NCBI GenBank assembly: GCA_001600495.1
Contig: BCKE01000033.1
Span: 113,202-177,201 of the forward strand
Source: Pilasporangium apinafurcum
Taxonomy: Eukaryota > Oomycota > Peronosporomycetes > Pythiales > Pythiaceae
Length of the DNA: 64,000 nt
Direction of reading: 5' to 3'
Both the position numbers and the translations under genes were made by a program. Every line of letters begins with the position of its first letter. Positions within the stretch are counted from its first letter, which is position 1. Below, piece after piece: positions 1 to 13,706 of this stretch. A model generated the notes under the pieces. That model was not told the DNA's origin and ran no database searches. It saw only the letters and a program-made list of their open reading frames with translations.

Positions 1-681
1 CACCGTGCGTACAAAGTATATGGTTGTTTGTGTGGTACCACGTACAGCTTCTGGTTCACGTTGCGCTAGCTCAACGACAAAACCGTCGGCCGCAACATCG
101 GCCCCGACGTACCCGACTGCTGCAAGCATCATGAGCACGATGAATTTCCCACCTTGATCAGGTGCGTCAGTGTTAAACGTGTTCACAACCGATGCGGGAA
201 GAGTGCTTGGATCCACATCCGAGTACGAGTAATCCGGGTAGTACGGTTTGCCGACCTTCATGCAGGCCATGATGAGCAGCATAATGAAGCAAACTGTCCA
301 ACCAATAATCATGAACGGACGACGGCGGTAGCCAAAGATCGGGACACAATCGGTGACGAATCCGTAAAACATCTTGAAGGACCATGGCAGCGTCAGCAAC
401 ACACGCGCCGAGACGACCTGCGTGCCTTCCATTTGTAAATAGTTTTGCAGAAACGGGTAGACAGTGCCAGGCAATGTGCCGTAGATCATACCCACGGCTG
501 CGTACTGGATGAGGATACCGATGTATTCACGTCCCCAGATGTTAGGCACACCACCCTCGCGCAGAGCACCACCTTCGATATCATTTGTTGGGGTTTTTAT
601 GCCTGCGTAATCATCTCCCTTTGGCTTAGTTGTCGACGAAATACGCGAGATGCGTTCAATGAGATCGAGCTTATTCGACAT
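1..681 (-). CDS. BT1-family folate/biopterin transporter, 5' part (runs off the left edge)
   Basis: The minus strand reads open for 227 codons from an ATG at 681 to the first base of the window, so only the N-terminal part is present. It is clearly homologous to the complete transporter at 36402-38108: both share an EGGALR(D/E)GG segment, a QYAAVGM segment, a GTLPGTVYPFL segment, a GYRRRPFMIIGW segment and a VGYVGADVAAD segment in the same order. BT1 proteins are 12-span major-facilitator-like carriers that move folates and pterins; about the first five spans are seen here. The N-terminal tail of about 40 residues differs from that of the paralogue, so these are old duplicates. Substrate is inferred from the family only. 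Confidence 0.85.
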   Translation of the reverse strand, partial: MSNKLDLIERISRISSTTKPKGDDYAGIKTPTNDIEGGALREGGVPNIWGREYIGILIQYAAVGMIYGTLPGTVYPFLQNYLQMEGTQVVSARVLLTLPWSFKMFYGFVTDCVPIFGYRRRPFMIIGWTVCFIMLLIMACMKVGKPYYPDYSYSDVDPSTLPASVVNTFNTDAPDQGGKFIVLMMLAAVGYVGADVAADGFVVELAQREPEAVRGTTQTTIYFVRTV

Positions 682-2045
682 CGCTTTTGCTTGCTTCGGC
701 TTGTTGGAGTTGCTGAGAACTGGAGAAGAAGAAGAAGCAACGTGCTCAAGAGCGCACAAATTCGAAAGTGAAGCGATCAGAGATAGCTGAAGTGAACTGC
801 AACTGACTGTGTCAAGCTCTTCCTCACAGAAAACACCAATTTCGTCAACGTATTCTTCTTTGCTGATGCAAGTGAAGAGGATGCATATCCCATGTTACCA
901 CCGAAAGGATACCAATCCATTCTCTATCAATGGGATGCTCACATACGGAAAACAATAGAAGACCACTAAACGAGAAGACAGGTCGTCTGGAGTCCATAAA
1001 ACATCCTGAAATGATGTGTGATTGCCATCCCATGCCTATTCAATAGCATATCTACCTGCAGACCGACTCGACGCTCATACTTTCATTAGGTCTATCAACC
1101 AGTCTATCTCCATCTGAGAACGAACCAAATCTCAGTAGTAGGGGAAACTCTGTTATAGCATGGAGGTAACGCAGCCTGCTCGGTGTGCAGGTCTCAGTCG
1201 TAGACACAAAAAGGTCGATGCCATCGTCTCTGAGATAATAGCATCGTCTTTGTCCGGTGCTTCAATATTTCAACTTACACCAGTAATTGCAAAAGTCCAG
1301 CCAATGGAAAGCCTGAAAACAATCGCATCAGGTTCGCTCATGATGACAACACGCTATAAGTGGCTTATAAACTGCCACGTCCATGGGAGCACATGCATGG
1401 CAGCACTGAATGCAGTTCAATTTCTGGAGTCTAGACGCTCAAGAGACCACATATATTGATGGATGGAAAGGTTGGATTTGCTTTTGTGCCACGTTACTGA
1501 CAAGAAGCATTAACCTATCGAGATGTACGTATGCAGTTTAGCTGAGCATTCACATGATGAGATAAGAAAGAGAGAGAGAGAAAAGTGGTGATGTCCTCAT
1601 GGATTTGCGCAAACTAGATGTGTAAACTGTATACCAATCCTCCCAATCATGCCTGATACCTCGACAAGGACGCCAGGCAATAAGTGTAGTTTGGGGGACA
1701 AGTGGTAGCCTCCAATACGATTTGAAACACATATGAAGTGATTCATGTGATCTGGTTGTTGTGCTTGCGTCTCATACCATGGGGAAGTGCCATCAAGACG
1801 AGTTAACCCGCATTTCCAGTAATTGAAAGACAGGGAGGATTCAAGTTCATGTTGGCAGGGAAACCACAACAGTTACACTATTTACGATAAAACTAATTTT
1901 AGGGACAGTTTCCGTTATCTTCCGCATGGCTTCCTATAGCTACGTTAATTTTGGTTCGTTGATGCACAATGCACTCGTGCTACTTGCTTGACGACATCTT
2001 GTCTTGGGTTGGATCGGTGGATGCTGCTGGATAGGCAGCGCCACA
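682..2045. other. Intergenic, no supported gene
   Basis: This stretch lies between the divergent transporter (-) and kinesin (+). It contains a short (AG)n run at about 1569-1581. Short open frames exist on both strands (for example 1160-1459 + and 1597-1869 -), but none shows a recognisable family or a convincing ATG-to-stop gene structure. It should hold the promoters of both flanking genes. Confidence 0.5.
1569..1581. repeat. (AG)n microsatellite
   Basis: A short uninterrupted run of alternating A and G within intergenic DNA. Confidence 0.8.
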
Positions 2046-4804
<2,759 letters not shown>

Positions 4805-4980
4805 AGGAAAAAGATCGAATAGATACAGATAGAGATGTAGCCATTTGCCACAATTTGCTGTTTTCATTAGGACACATCCATAAGTAATGCGTTATTTACG
4901 GATATATCAACTTTCCATGAATAATGAGGAGCTAATGTTGGTTTACCATTTTGACATCAACTCCAAAGAATCTTGACAAC

Positions 4981-6008
4981 ATGGTAGCGGTAGACACATC
5001 TAACAGCACGCTGGCGCCGCGCGTGTTTCTCGCGTTTGACGACTTTTCGCTCGCTGGAAAGCGTATGTGCATGTACATTGGCACATGTGTCTGCTAACCT
5101 GCATCATTTTTTTCCTTTTCTTGGCTCATGTGTGCTGTCTGTTGTGTTCGTTTAGATGTGTTGCGTTTAGCAAACGTGGAAGGATGTCCCCATGTCCACC
5201 AGAAGCATCCATCTGCAGATGTGTTCCCGTCAGACTTGGCTCCACTGGTGCAGTTTTACCAGCATAGTAGCAGTAAGGAGACTTCAGCAGAGGTTCGTGT
5301 GTAGCAGTGGTCCCTCTGTGGCTTCTACGGTAGTATTCACGATACCCACATTCTTGTGCAGGTTGCTTTCATTGTGGTCAACAGCAATGCGATCCCAGAA
5401 GCACAGTACTGGGAACTAGCTGACGCATTGACAACGCTTTTGAGTGATGCCAATGTCCGCGTGCTGACGATTCTCGCATCACTGCATTTACCTTATGCCA
5501 AAACCTTACCCGCTACCACAAATGGAGCCTCTCATGCGGTGGCAAACGTGTATCACACGGTGATCAACGTGGAAGAATCACACGAAAATGACAGCGTGAT
5601 TGTATGGAATCCAGCAGTTTTCCAGCAGGTGGATGCCTCGTGGGAGGTGAAGGATCGATTTCTATCGAGTTTTATCGCGATGCTTCGTGCTGAGCGATCG
5701 CCACGGACGCATTTGCTATTAGCGAAAGGGTACAAACCAGGGCGAGACCATGCTGGAACCTACGAGGTACCAAGAATGCTATCATAGTCTATGAATTGCA
5801 GCTCTTTTGAATAGCTGTTTGCTCTTGTTTTTTGCTTGTTTTGCAGGCGGTGGAGGCTCTCAGTGCGGCCTTGGCGGCATTTACGCACAATATGGTAGTG
5901 CTGGATCCAGAGAATGCCAAGGTCACGTTACCACGGCTGTTGGCGGAGAAAAAGATCAACGTCAACGCCCAGAATCTGCATGACTTTCACGACTTGCTGT
6001 ACCATTAG
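4981..6008 (+). CDS. Four-exon protein, possibly proteasome assembly chaperone 1-like
   Basis: Exons 4981-5062, 5156-5292, 5362-5766 and 5847-6008 join in frame through GT..AG introns of 93, 69 and 80 bp to give 261 residues starting MVAVDTSNST. The joins remove an in-frame TAG in the second intron and leave a continuous reading frame to TAG at 6006. The longest exon alternates hydrophobic strands and helices (VAFIVVNSN, VLTILASLHLPYAKT, THLLLAKGYKPG). Length and the pattern of a beta-strand core with a helical C-terminus resemble PAC1/PSMG1, a chaperone for 20S proteasome assembly, but no diagnostic motif was seen. The exon structure is well supported; the function is a weak guess. The gene starts only 176 bp after the kinesin stop, on the same strand. 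Confidence 0.6.
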
Positions 6009-6307
6009 ATGTTGCTGGGTAGACGATAGTGCTGCAATACAAGAGAAGATGCAAAAATGCTCAATCTCATGTTGTTCAAAGCATTCCTGCACATTTTTTA
6101 AATCAGTGATTCCGTTTTTTGCTGCTTTCTAACCGCAAATCGCTCCTCTGAGCTCTCGCCTGCCTGCCACTTAAAGCAAGTCAAGCTACCTTATTCGCTA
6201 TAATCAATGTTGCTATGTTGAAACAAAGTCCACCAAGCCACGTTTTTGTTAACGTTTTCTTTATTTGCCTCTTTCTCATCCCTTTTGAAAACATCATTCC
6301 GCTTCCC

Positions 6308-7430
6308 TTATTCCATGAGCATCACGATCTTTCGCTTGGTCGTGCGGTTGACCGCTGCAAGCAGTGCGTCGTCAAAGTCCGCAAACTTGTATGTCTGTAT
6401 CCAGGTGCGCAGCTTGCCCGCTTCCACGAGCGAGGCCAATTCCGAGAGCATGGCAGTACGCTCTTCGACCGATGACTGCTTGACCCACTCGCTCAGCCAA
6501 AAGCCCTTGAGCGTAATATCGTGGAATATGAGCGAGCCCGTGCCGACCGATACTGGCTCCTTGCTCATGCCACCGTAGGTGACGTGCACCCCCTTCTTGG
6601 CAAGCGCCTTGGCCATTTCCAGGCTACTCTTGCCGCCGACGCAGTTCAATGCAAGCTTTGGTGCAGGTAGATCTGAGATAAGCTCCTTGAACTTGGCCGA
6701 GCCGACATAGTCAATCGTGCAGACAATCGTGGCACCGAGGCTCTTGAGATGGTCGACCGTGGCGTCATATTCACCGTCATCACGGATGATGTTGATAGTC
6801 TTGATGCCACGCAAAGCCGCCAATTGGATAACCGCTTGTCCCACAGCGCTATTGGCACCATTCTGAATGATGACGTCACCCTTTTGCAATGGCACAAAGT
6901 CCGCCAACAGACGGTAGGCCGATGCTGGATTCACCGCCAGCGTTGCGGCGTCTTCAACAGCAATCTTGTCCGAGATCTTCATAACATCGACGCTGGAGGC
7001 CACGGCCTTGTTACGCCACGTGCCAAATCCCGCCTGCGTGGGGATGACGCGATCATTCACCTTGACGTTTTTAACGTCGGCGCCGACGGCAGTGACGACC
7101 GCTACACCTTCGTTACCTGCGACCGCTGGGAACTTAGGACGAATGGCATATGCGCCCTGGATCTGCGAAAGATCCGCCACATTGATTGGAGCGGCCAGGA
7201 ACTTGAGTGCAACTTGTTCCTTGCCCAATGGCGCCTCTTTGTCATCCTCTTCGACCCTGGAACAAATAAAAAAGGAGATTTTTTTTGTCAGCAGTTTTTT
7301 CAGGGTGGAATATTAAATTTGCAAAAACTTACGAGAGTACGTTGAGTGGATGGCCATACTCCGCATAGCGGACGGTGCTCATGGAGCGCCTGCCTTGCGC
7401 CGCGACGCTCTTCACCACCTTGGAGATCAT
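6308..7430 (-). CDS. Mitochondrial trans-2-enoyl-CoA/ACP reductase (MECR/Etr1 type)
   Basis: Two exons, 7430-7333 and 7256-6308, separated by a 76-bp intron with a GTAAGT donor, encode 348 residues. Exon 1 supplies an arginine-rich, acid-free N-terminus (MISKVVKSVAAQGRRSMSTV) typical of a mitochondrial import signal, then the YGHPLNVL start of the enzyme. The body is a zinc-free medium-chain dehydrogenase/reductase: APINVADLSQIQG, the GNEGVAVV segment, NPASAYRLL, and the nucleotide-binding NGANSAVGQAVIQLA segment, followed by LNCVGG and GFWLSEW. This enzyme performs the last NADPH-dependent step of mitochondrial fatty acid synthesis, which supplies the lipoate precursor. A frame with a TTG start at 7228 is only the second exon; the exon-1 ATG is the better start. 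Confidence 0.93.
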
Positions 7431-8296
7431 CACTTTCTTCCCTTTGATCCTTCCACCTCTCGGTTATCTGTAGCTCCTCCCGCTGGTGCTGCTCTCCTGG
7501 CCGCTCAAGCTAATTGAGGACCTCCGATTCCAAAAATTAGAAAATTTCACAGAATACTTGGTTTTTGTATGTACTAAATATCTAAATATAGAGAAATTTC
7601 CGACGATCCTGGTTAAAACCCAATCTGAACCGGTATCAGTATGCACTTGAATATGTGGACCACATAAATTTGTACATAAACGAGTTTTTTATTTTTACGT
7701 AAAAATATTTACCGATTGGTAAAAACTCAACCAATTATCGGCAACCAGTCGTTTGGATGAGCAGTTCACGTGGGGAATGCATTTTCCTTTTTCGGTTGGC
7801 GGTTGCTTTGATGGTCACCCGGAGCACCTAGCTGTAAAACCTCCTGGATGTTTGGTTTGCTATGTAAAGCGTGATTTTGTGTACCATGGACATTCTTGTT
7901 GCTTGGTTTGTATAAGTGGTGCTTCCCAATGATTAATTAAAGTTTGAGATCCGTCAATCGCAGCGATTTCTTCTTCGCTTGTTTCAAGAGTGTTGAAGTG
8001 CAATGGGATACTGTGGACAATTTTCTTGTTGATGGGACAGCGTTTTCATTATTATGATACATTAAGACTAAGATGTTTGCTTGCTAGTTGTGGTGCATAT
8101 TTCTCGATGATCAACTGATATTTAATCTTTGAGACCTGAACACTATGTGTTGAGAAATTTACTTACTGAGAGAAAACCACAGCACCATTTTCTCTGTGCA
8201 ATGAAAAGGATGGAGAAATGGATGCTAATAATAATGCTTTTTTAAATACATAGGAGCTCGCAAACTACTTCATTGATTTACCTCTTTATCTTGCAA
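7431..8296. other. Intergenic, no supported gene
   Basis: AT-rich sequence between the enoyl reductase promoter side and the 3' end of the TPR gene. No open frame of interest was seen on either strand. Confidence 0.6.
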
Positions 8297-10780
8297 TTAG
8301 TTATTTAACCTGAAACTTGGTGCACTCTGTGAACCTTTCAATCTCCTATCAAGAGTTGAAGTCTCAGCGCTTGCCTTATTCCTGGATGCTTTTTTAATCG
8401 GTGAGAGCAGTGACTGGCGCTGAAAACTCGCCCCATTATCTCGTAACAGCGACTGCATTGGTTGCTTTATTGGTGAGCATTTCTTCGTATCAAGACGATG
8501 AATCTTTCCACCAACCAAGGGCGGTTTCCTCGCCCCAGAAGCAGCTATGACGGCGTTTTTCCCTCCAAAGATCTCCTCCAAAATGCCTTGTTTCTGCTTT
8601 TCCCAAACTCCTAGCTCACGCTGCAACTGAATGATCTTCTGCTGCGGTGGGTTGTGGAAAAGCAACGACTCCTGGAGTGCATTCATTGTCCCGCTGTGAT
8701 ATTGCACGTTCAATTTCGCCAGGTCTTCCCCTTGGAATATGACGATCTCCACCATTGTCTGTGAGTGGATTGTCACTTGCGAGGGCTGGTCAGGTTGCAG
8801 GACACTCAACTCGCCAAAGACTTGGCCAGTCGCGAGGATGGCTATGTCCACTACTTCCGTTATCTGCTTGTCATTTAGATTTTGGTTCTGTGCGTTGTTC
8901 ACAAGCCGCGGGTTGGTCAGCATCCAGCCATTGTCCAGGACCCAGGACCCGTCGTTCGAGCGTGACGTGAGAGGATCCTCATTCGAGTGCAATGAGGTCT
9001 TTCTGTGTCTGACCTTGAGCGAGGCAAACGTCGAAGACGACACCGTGATGATCTTGCGCACTTGACAGACACCACGTTTAATCAAACACAACTGCTTCAC
9101 GATATCCCCTGTGCGCAGAATATCCTTTCCTGGATCATAAATCTTCACACCAGAGGCTGCAGCCAACGCTACAAGCACATCTTCCGAACAGTTTTGAAAC
9201 ACGCGACACGTACGGAGAAATTCGATTCGTTCTTCCAGCACTTTAGCTTCGTGTTGTTGAAGAATATTGAAATAAGTATCGATGTTTAGCACGAGGCAAT
9301 GAAGCTCGTGCATACACGTGAATGTCGCCGGTTCCTTTGGAAATAAAGCACGGATGTGGTCATTTTCTGGTTCATCACTGTCATTAGCGACAGCCATTTC
9401 TTCCATCATCGCCACAGAAATGGAAGATCGGCGGGTAAGCATATGAGCGGGCGGCTTCGTCGATGCCAACGCGGCACTGCTCGCTGCAGTCGCTCGTGAA
9501 AATCTCCGACTACGAGGACGGAATGAAAGTGCCGTGTTTCCCATTGTTTTCAGTGTTCCATCCGCAAACTGCGCTCCGTATGGCTCCAGTCCAATTGCAT
9601 CACCTTGGCACATCGCTTTGAGTTCACGTAATTTGGAGGTGCCATGGACATCGATATTCTTCACTAGTGATGCTGCATCACTTAAAACGATATGAAAGTC
9701 ATCCGAGAATGTACCCTGTTGCGCCACACATTGATCAGCATCAAAGTGACAATAAGTCGCTTCTGCGAGGCACTCGCGGATCATATCTGTGTGCATCCCA
9801 CGGAAGCAACTCCAAGTCTTGACGTGTTGCATAGCCTCGTCGATCTCTTCCTCTGTTCTAGTCTCTAGTTTTTTATTCAGAAAGCGAAGGAACCACTCCA
9901 CTACCGCGTTTTCCTGATGATAACCACGCCTGTCATCAAGAATTTTAGACGAGTCACTGTGTGATGAGGCTTCCGCACTTAGTTCCGCAAATGACATAGA
10001 AAAAGAGCCATTCGGAGTGGTTGCTTGGAACTCACCACCGTGGTCGTCAGTATGACGCTGACCTATATTCTCACCATCAATACTTGTGTGAGAAAGCAGC
10101 GGAGTTCGACGTAATGTCTCCAGCCAAACATAATCCTGAATGGCATCCCGGAATCGACCGAGTTCCTTCAGCACAATGGCGCGGCTTTCAATGTAGAGCA
10201 TGTTCTTGTTGTCCAGTTTGAGAGCCTTGGTGAAATCTTTGACGGCATCTTCTCGCCGACCAAGCGCATACAACGCACAACCGCGATTGTAATAAGTTGG
10301 GGCATGCGTGGGTTCAGAGAGTGTGCAATCGTTATAATCGTCAATGGCCTTGGAGTACTCGTGCAGACGATGCAGCGCATATCCACGCGTGAATTTCGTC
10401 GAAGCTGAGCGTTTGCTCTTGGTAATGGCAGATATTGGAGAAGAAGACTCTGCGGTTGATGCAGATGCAGTTGGTGCAAGTTTAAGTGCACTAGCGGTCG
10501 ACACGTAAGAATTTGAGTTGCCGTTGCTGGTAGTCAATGCCTTTTTCAAGAGCCACGTTGACTTGGTGACCATCTCTGTAAAGATCTCGGGGCATCGATG
10601 GGCGACATTCCGCGCAGACAAGTCTGCTTCCTAGACATAAAACAACACAGTCGACATGACTTATTCGTCGCCTTTGTTCAAACATGTAGTATGGTACTCT
10701 CTTGCTCCTCGTACAGTGGAGAGTGTGCCTTCGAGTGGCGTCAAGCAGCGCAGTGGTAGCGCTGGTAGAGGCGGGTTCAT
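8297..10780 (-). CDS. TPR and cyclic-nucleotide-binding-like domain protein
   Basis: The main exon (10630-8297) is open for 778 codons. Its own upstream end has no ATG, only a CTAG acceptor at 10631-10634. A small exon 10780-10715 (22 codons, MNPPLPALPLRC) joins in phase across an 84-bp intron with a GTACGA donor, giving 799 residues; this 5' exon is the uncertain part. Two to three TPR repeats occupy roughly residues 90-190 (YNRGCALYALGRREDAVKDF, the AIQDY repeat end). A cyclic-nucleotide-binding fold follows near 470-640 with FGELSVL, and a degenerate copy lies before it (FRGMHTDMIRECL). The Arg that holds the cyclic phosphate after FGE is missing (SQVTIHS instead), so ligand binding is doubtful. 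The long basic tail has no recognised domain. Role unknown; a scaffold or signalling adaptor is inferred. Confidence 0.8.
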
Positions 10781-12372
10781 CTGTCGTCGTCCAGCGGATT
10801 GCTTGGGTTGTAGCATTAATTGACTTTATTGGCGATCGTGGCCACCCACCCATGGAAGGAATTGCTCTGCATCTAATGGTAATTGAGCAGGTTACTCACC
10901 ACCAGGAGATGATGAAAATAGCTCAGACAAAGTGCGTGGTAACCTCCGGTTGAAGAAGCTCCACATCGTTGTGTCAACAATGGGCTAGAAGGGGTGTTAA
11001 CATAACCTCACTGTCTAAAAAACTTGGCGGGCTAGCTGTTGGATAAGACTTGATTCTCAGGTCGCAAGTCTTGTGTGAACACTGATCCAGCCTGTTGCCA
11101 CCGCAATCTATACCTATCTATCTATCTATCTATCTATCTGCACACTAATGGAAACTCGACAAACCATGCAACAGCCATCGTACAACATCACACTGTAGAT
11201 GGTGAAGAAGCCATCGTTACCGGTGGCAATTTCCCCTGGAACCCAAGGCGACAAATTCGATAGGAATCACCAGGTGTATCATTAAAGCATTTTTCTACAT
11301 CTCAGTGATTCGATTTCGAGAGAAAACAGAACGCCGTCTTCGAATTCTGCACTAACGCATTCTGTTTCCATTCAAATGGATGAATGCAAAATCCATTTTA
11401 AAAAAATTCGAGAAAATTTTCGTTGTGGACGTTGATGTACGACGATATGTGTCAAAGCGCTGCGAGGCCTCCCACGTTCAGTGGAGACTTTGGCTTTAAT
11501 TGGAGTCAGCAAACAGCAGAGAGAGTGTTGGCTACCCCACGGGTTCGTCTGCTGTTTCGAGGAGGTTTTTGGGCCCTATATCTGATCTCTCTTTCACAGT
11601 GTTTTATGCCGATGGGTACACATACAAACGTGGCGCTGCGTTCTCTTCATCAGTAGGTTGTCATCGTGTGCTCTCTGATGTGTTGACAATCGAGCTCCTC
11701 AGAAAGAACAGCCCACTTGCCAACTTCATGCTACGCTAGCGTGGGACATTTTGGCTTTTGGCTCCGCTTCCACCTATGTGTTTTACATAATCACCAGATT
11801 TTTTTGAAAAGTCCAAAAGATTTTTTTAACATTTTTCATAGTGATATTTAAATCCAGCTATAAAAACTGGTCTAACGTTGTCTTTTTGCCAATAAAACCC
11901 AAGTTGAGGATTGTTTTCTGTTCAATGGAAGAGAAGTCATCTTGGAAGTGTCCCAGATTAAAGCATCTTTGATCCCTGTCTGCATGGGCAGCCACTGGAG
12001 CAGTGCACATGCAGATAGACAGATCCAGTCGCCTATGAGATGAGAACCCTGTGAAAAGATCTCTACAACTCCACACCCGCCACGAAATGGCGATCATCTA
12101 TGCGGAGGATACGCAGGATCCACTGAATTTCTCATGTTCTAAGGGCGACCAGATTCTCTTCCATCCAATCCAATCGCTTCTGCGAGCGATTCAGCTGGCA
12201 ACTGCTGCGCAGAGAGCACATCAGCACGTTCATAGACCGGGACAAACCCATACTAACACACCACTCCTCTTTGAAGAGTAGCGACGTGAGAAAAGAAAAC
12301 AACCTAAGCAAAGCCAAGGTCTACACCTCCAGTTGCATCACTGGCACACACTGCTGTTATTCTTACATTTGA
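10781..12372. other. Intergenic, microsatellite but no supported gene
   Basis: About 1.6 kb between divergent genes. It contains the (CTAT)n run at 11114-11139 and AT-rich blocks near 11390-11420 and 11800-11860. Short frames at 11423-11739 and 12051-12281 have no recognisable product. Confidence 0.55.
11114..11139. repeat. (CTAT)n tetranucleotide microsatellite
   Basis: Six and a half perfect copies of CTAT in intergenic DNA. Confidence 0.95.
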
Positions 12373-13614
12373 ATGTCCAAGAACAAGAAGCAACCGTTTC
12401 AAAATCCGTTTGCAGCGTTGCACCTAATTGAAGAGGATGTTGTTCGGCTCCAGGATCTCTCCGAGATGCTCATGAACAAGGAACGGCAAGCGTACGAGGC
12501 TCATCTCTTTCAGAACAATCGACAGGTTGATATGAACCAATGGAAATTTGTCAAGCAGAAAGATGACATCAAAGTCTATGCCGACCAGCGGCAGCAACAG
12601 TACAAAAGCGAGGGAGAAGAAACCATTGGCGACAGCGTGGATCTGCCTATGATGCTCGTTGTCGGGAGTATTGAAGGCACTTTAGATGATGCTATGTACG
12701 GCGTCGTGAATCCGACGATTGAAGCCATGCGAGTCAAGTCCTTTTATGTGGACGACCGCGTGTGTGACGCCGCGGTGCTGGCGACAATTGTGCCCCCGAC
12801 AACTGCAGATCCATTTCGATCTTTGACGATTAAATGGATGGAGAACGGCCAGCCGCTCCACGCTCGGACCTTGCAAGTCAAAAATCGCGATTTTGTGTAC
12901 ATGGAAGCCACGGGACTTGCGACACTATCGTCAACAGACGAGCGATTTGGCTTCCACATACTCCATTCAGTGCATTTTCCCGAGACAATCATGTTGCCTG
13001 GTCGAGTGCGCGCCAACATGTCAGTCTGCGGGATTTACCGCCAACTGGACAACAATCGTGTCGACGTGTATGTCAAAGGCATCTTGAATCCAGCGGGGAA
13101 TATTATTCGAAGTTTAGTCATCAAGGCTGCTGCGAACGCCCTCATATCAGCGAGAAAGAATTCCCACTGCGGCCAGATGAAGAAACTCACGTGGCTCGTG
13201 CAACGGCGATTATCGTTCCTGCACCAGCAGGCACAAGACGGCGAAGTTGCTTTCTCGAACGCCAGTGGCTGTGTGACCTGCCGGTCCGCACGGAAGATGA
13301 ATAACACGAAATGCTGTCAGTTGTGTCAGCGATTCGTGTGTTCTAGCTGTAAAATCAAAAAGAAATTGGCGTTTATATCGTCTAGTACCAGATCCACTCG
13401 TCGGCGGAACTCACTGCAACAAGAGGAGTTACGGTTCTGTGGCAAATGTGTGGTCGGTGCAAGAGATTCAAACGCACTGCTTATTGCCAGCGACGAAGTG
13501 GTGATACAGGATAAACAACACGACGCACCGACATTGTTCAGTTCAGAAGTCTCAGGGAGTAGTTCACGAGATGCCAGAGCGTCCTCCAGGTCATCCCATG
13601 TAACTTCACGCTAA
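12373..13614 (+). CDS. START-domain protein with FYVE-like zinc finger (copy 1 of 10)
   Basis: A single exon from the ATG at 12373 gives 413 residues. Residues 1-55 carry the family N-terminus (QNPFAALHLIEED, then RQVDMNQWKFVKQKDD). A START-like lipid-binding domain spans roughly 60-275, with the family hallmarks IEGTLDDAMYGVVNPT, FRSLTIKWMENG, RDFVYMEATG and HSVHFPET. The finger has four CxxC pairs at C300/C303, C315/C318, C323/C326 and C356/C359, with CSSCKIKKKLAF in the middle. Canonical FYVE WxxD and RHHCR motifs are absent. The tail is Ser/Arg-rich. START domains carry sterols or phospholipids; FYVE fingers normally bind PI3P, which cannot be assumed here. It is the most divergent copy of the upstream + group. 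Confidence 0.9.
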   Translation: MSKNKKQPFQNPFAALHLIEEDVVRLQDLSEMLMNKERQAYEAHLFQNNRQVDMNQWKFVKQKDDIKVYADQRQQQYKSEGEETIGDSVDLPMMLVVGSIEGTLDDAMYGVVNPTIEAMRVKSFYVDDRVCDAAVLATIVPPTTADPFRSLTIKWMENGQPLHARTLQVKNRDFVYMEATGLATLSSTDERFGFHILHSVHFPETIMLPGRVRANMSVCGIYRQLDNNRVDVYVKGILNPAGNIIRSLVIKAAANALISARKNSHCGQMKKLTWLVQRRLSFLHQQAQDGEVAFSNASGCVTCRSARKMNNTKCCQLCQRFVCSSCKIKKKLAFISSSTRSTRRRNSLQQEELRFCGKCVVGARDSNALLIASDEVVIQDKQHDAPTLFSSEVSGSSSRDARASSRSSHVTSR

Positions 13615-13706
13615 CTATATATTTTACAAGAAGCATGGGCGATTTTTTCCAAATGGAAAATTTATCTTTATTGGTCTCAAAATTTTACCTAGCTATACGG
13701 TTGCTT

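Noticed and set aside
1160-1459. 99-codon ATG frame in the left intergenic region
   Set aside because: No recognisable family, no signal peptide, no splice partners; chance frame is the simpler reading.
1597-1869. 90-codon minus frame with protein-like composition
   Set aside because: Starts at TTG, has no homologue that I recognise and no supporting structure.
6749-7345. 198-codon plus frame over the enoyl reductase
   Set aside because: Antisense to a well-supported enzyme and without family features.
11114-11139. CTAT run considered as a CRISPR-like or regulatory array
   Set aside because: It is a plain tetranucleotide microsatellite without spacers.
12834-13304. 156-codon plus frame inside START copy 1
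   Set aside because: It overlaps the strongly conserved START frame out of phase and shows no domain; a shadow of the real gene.
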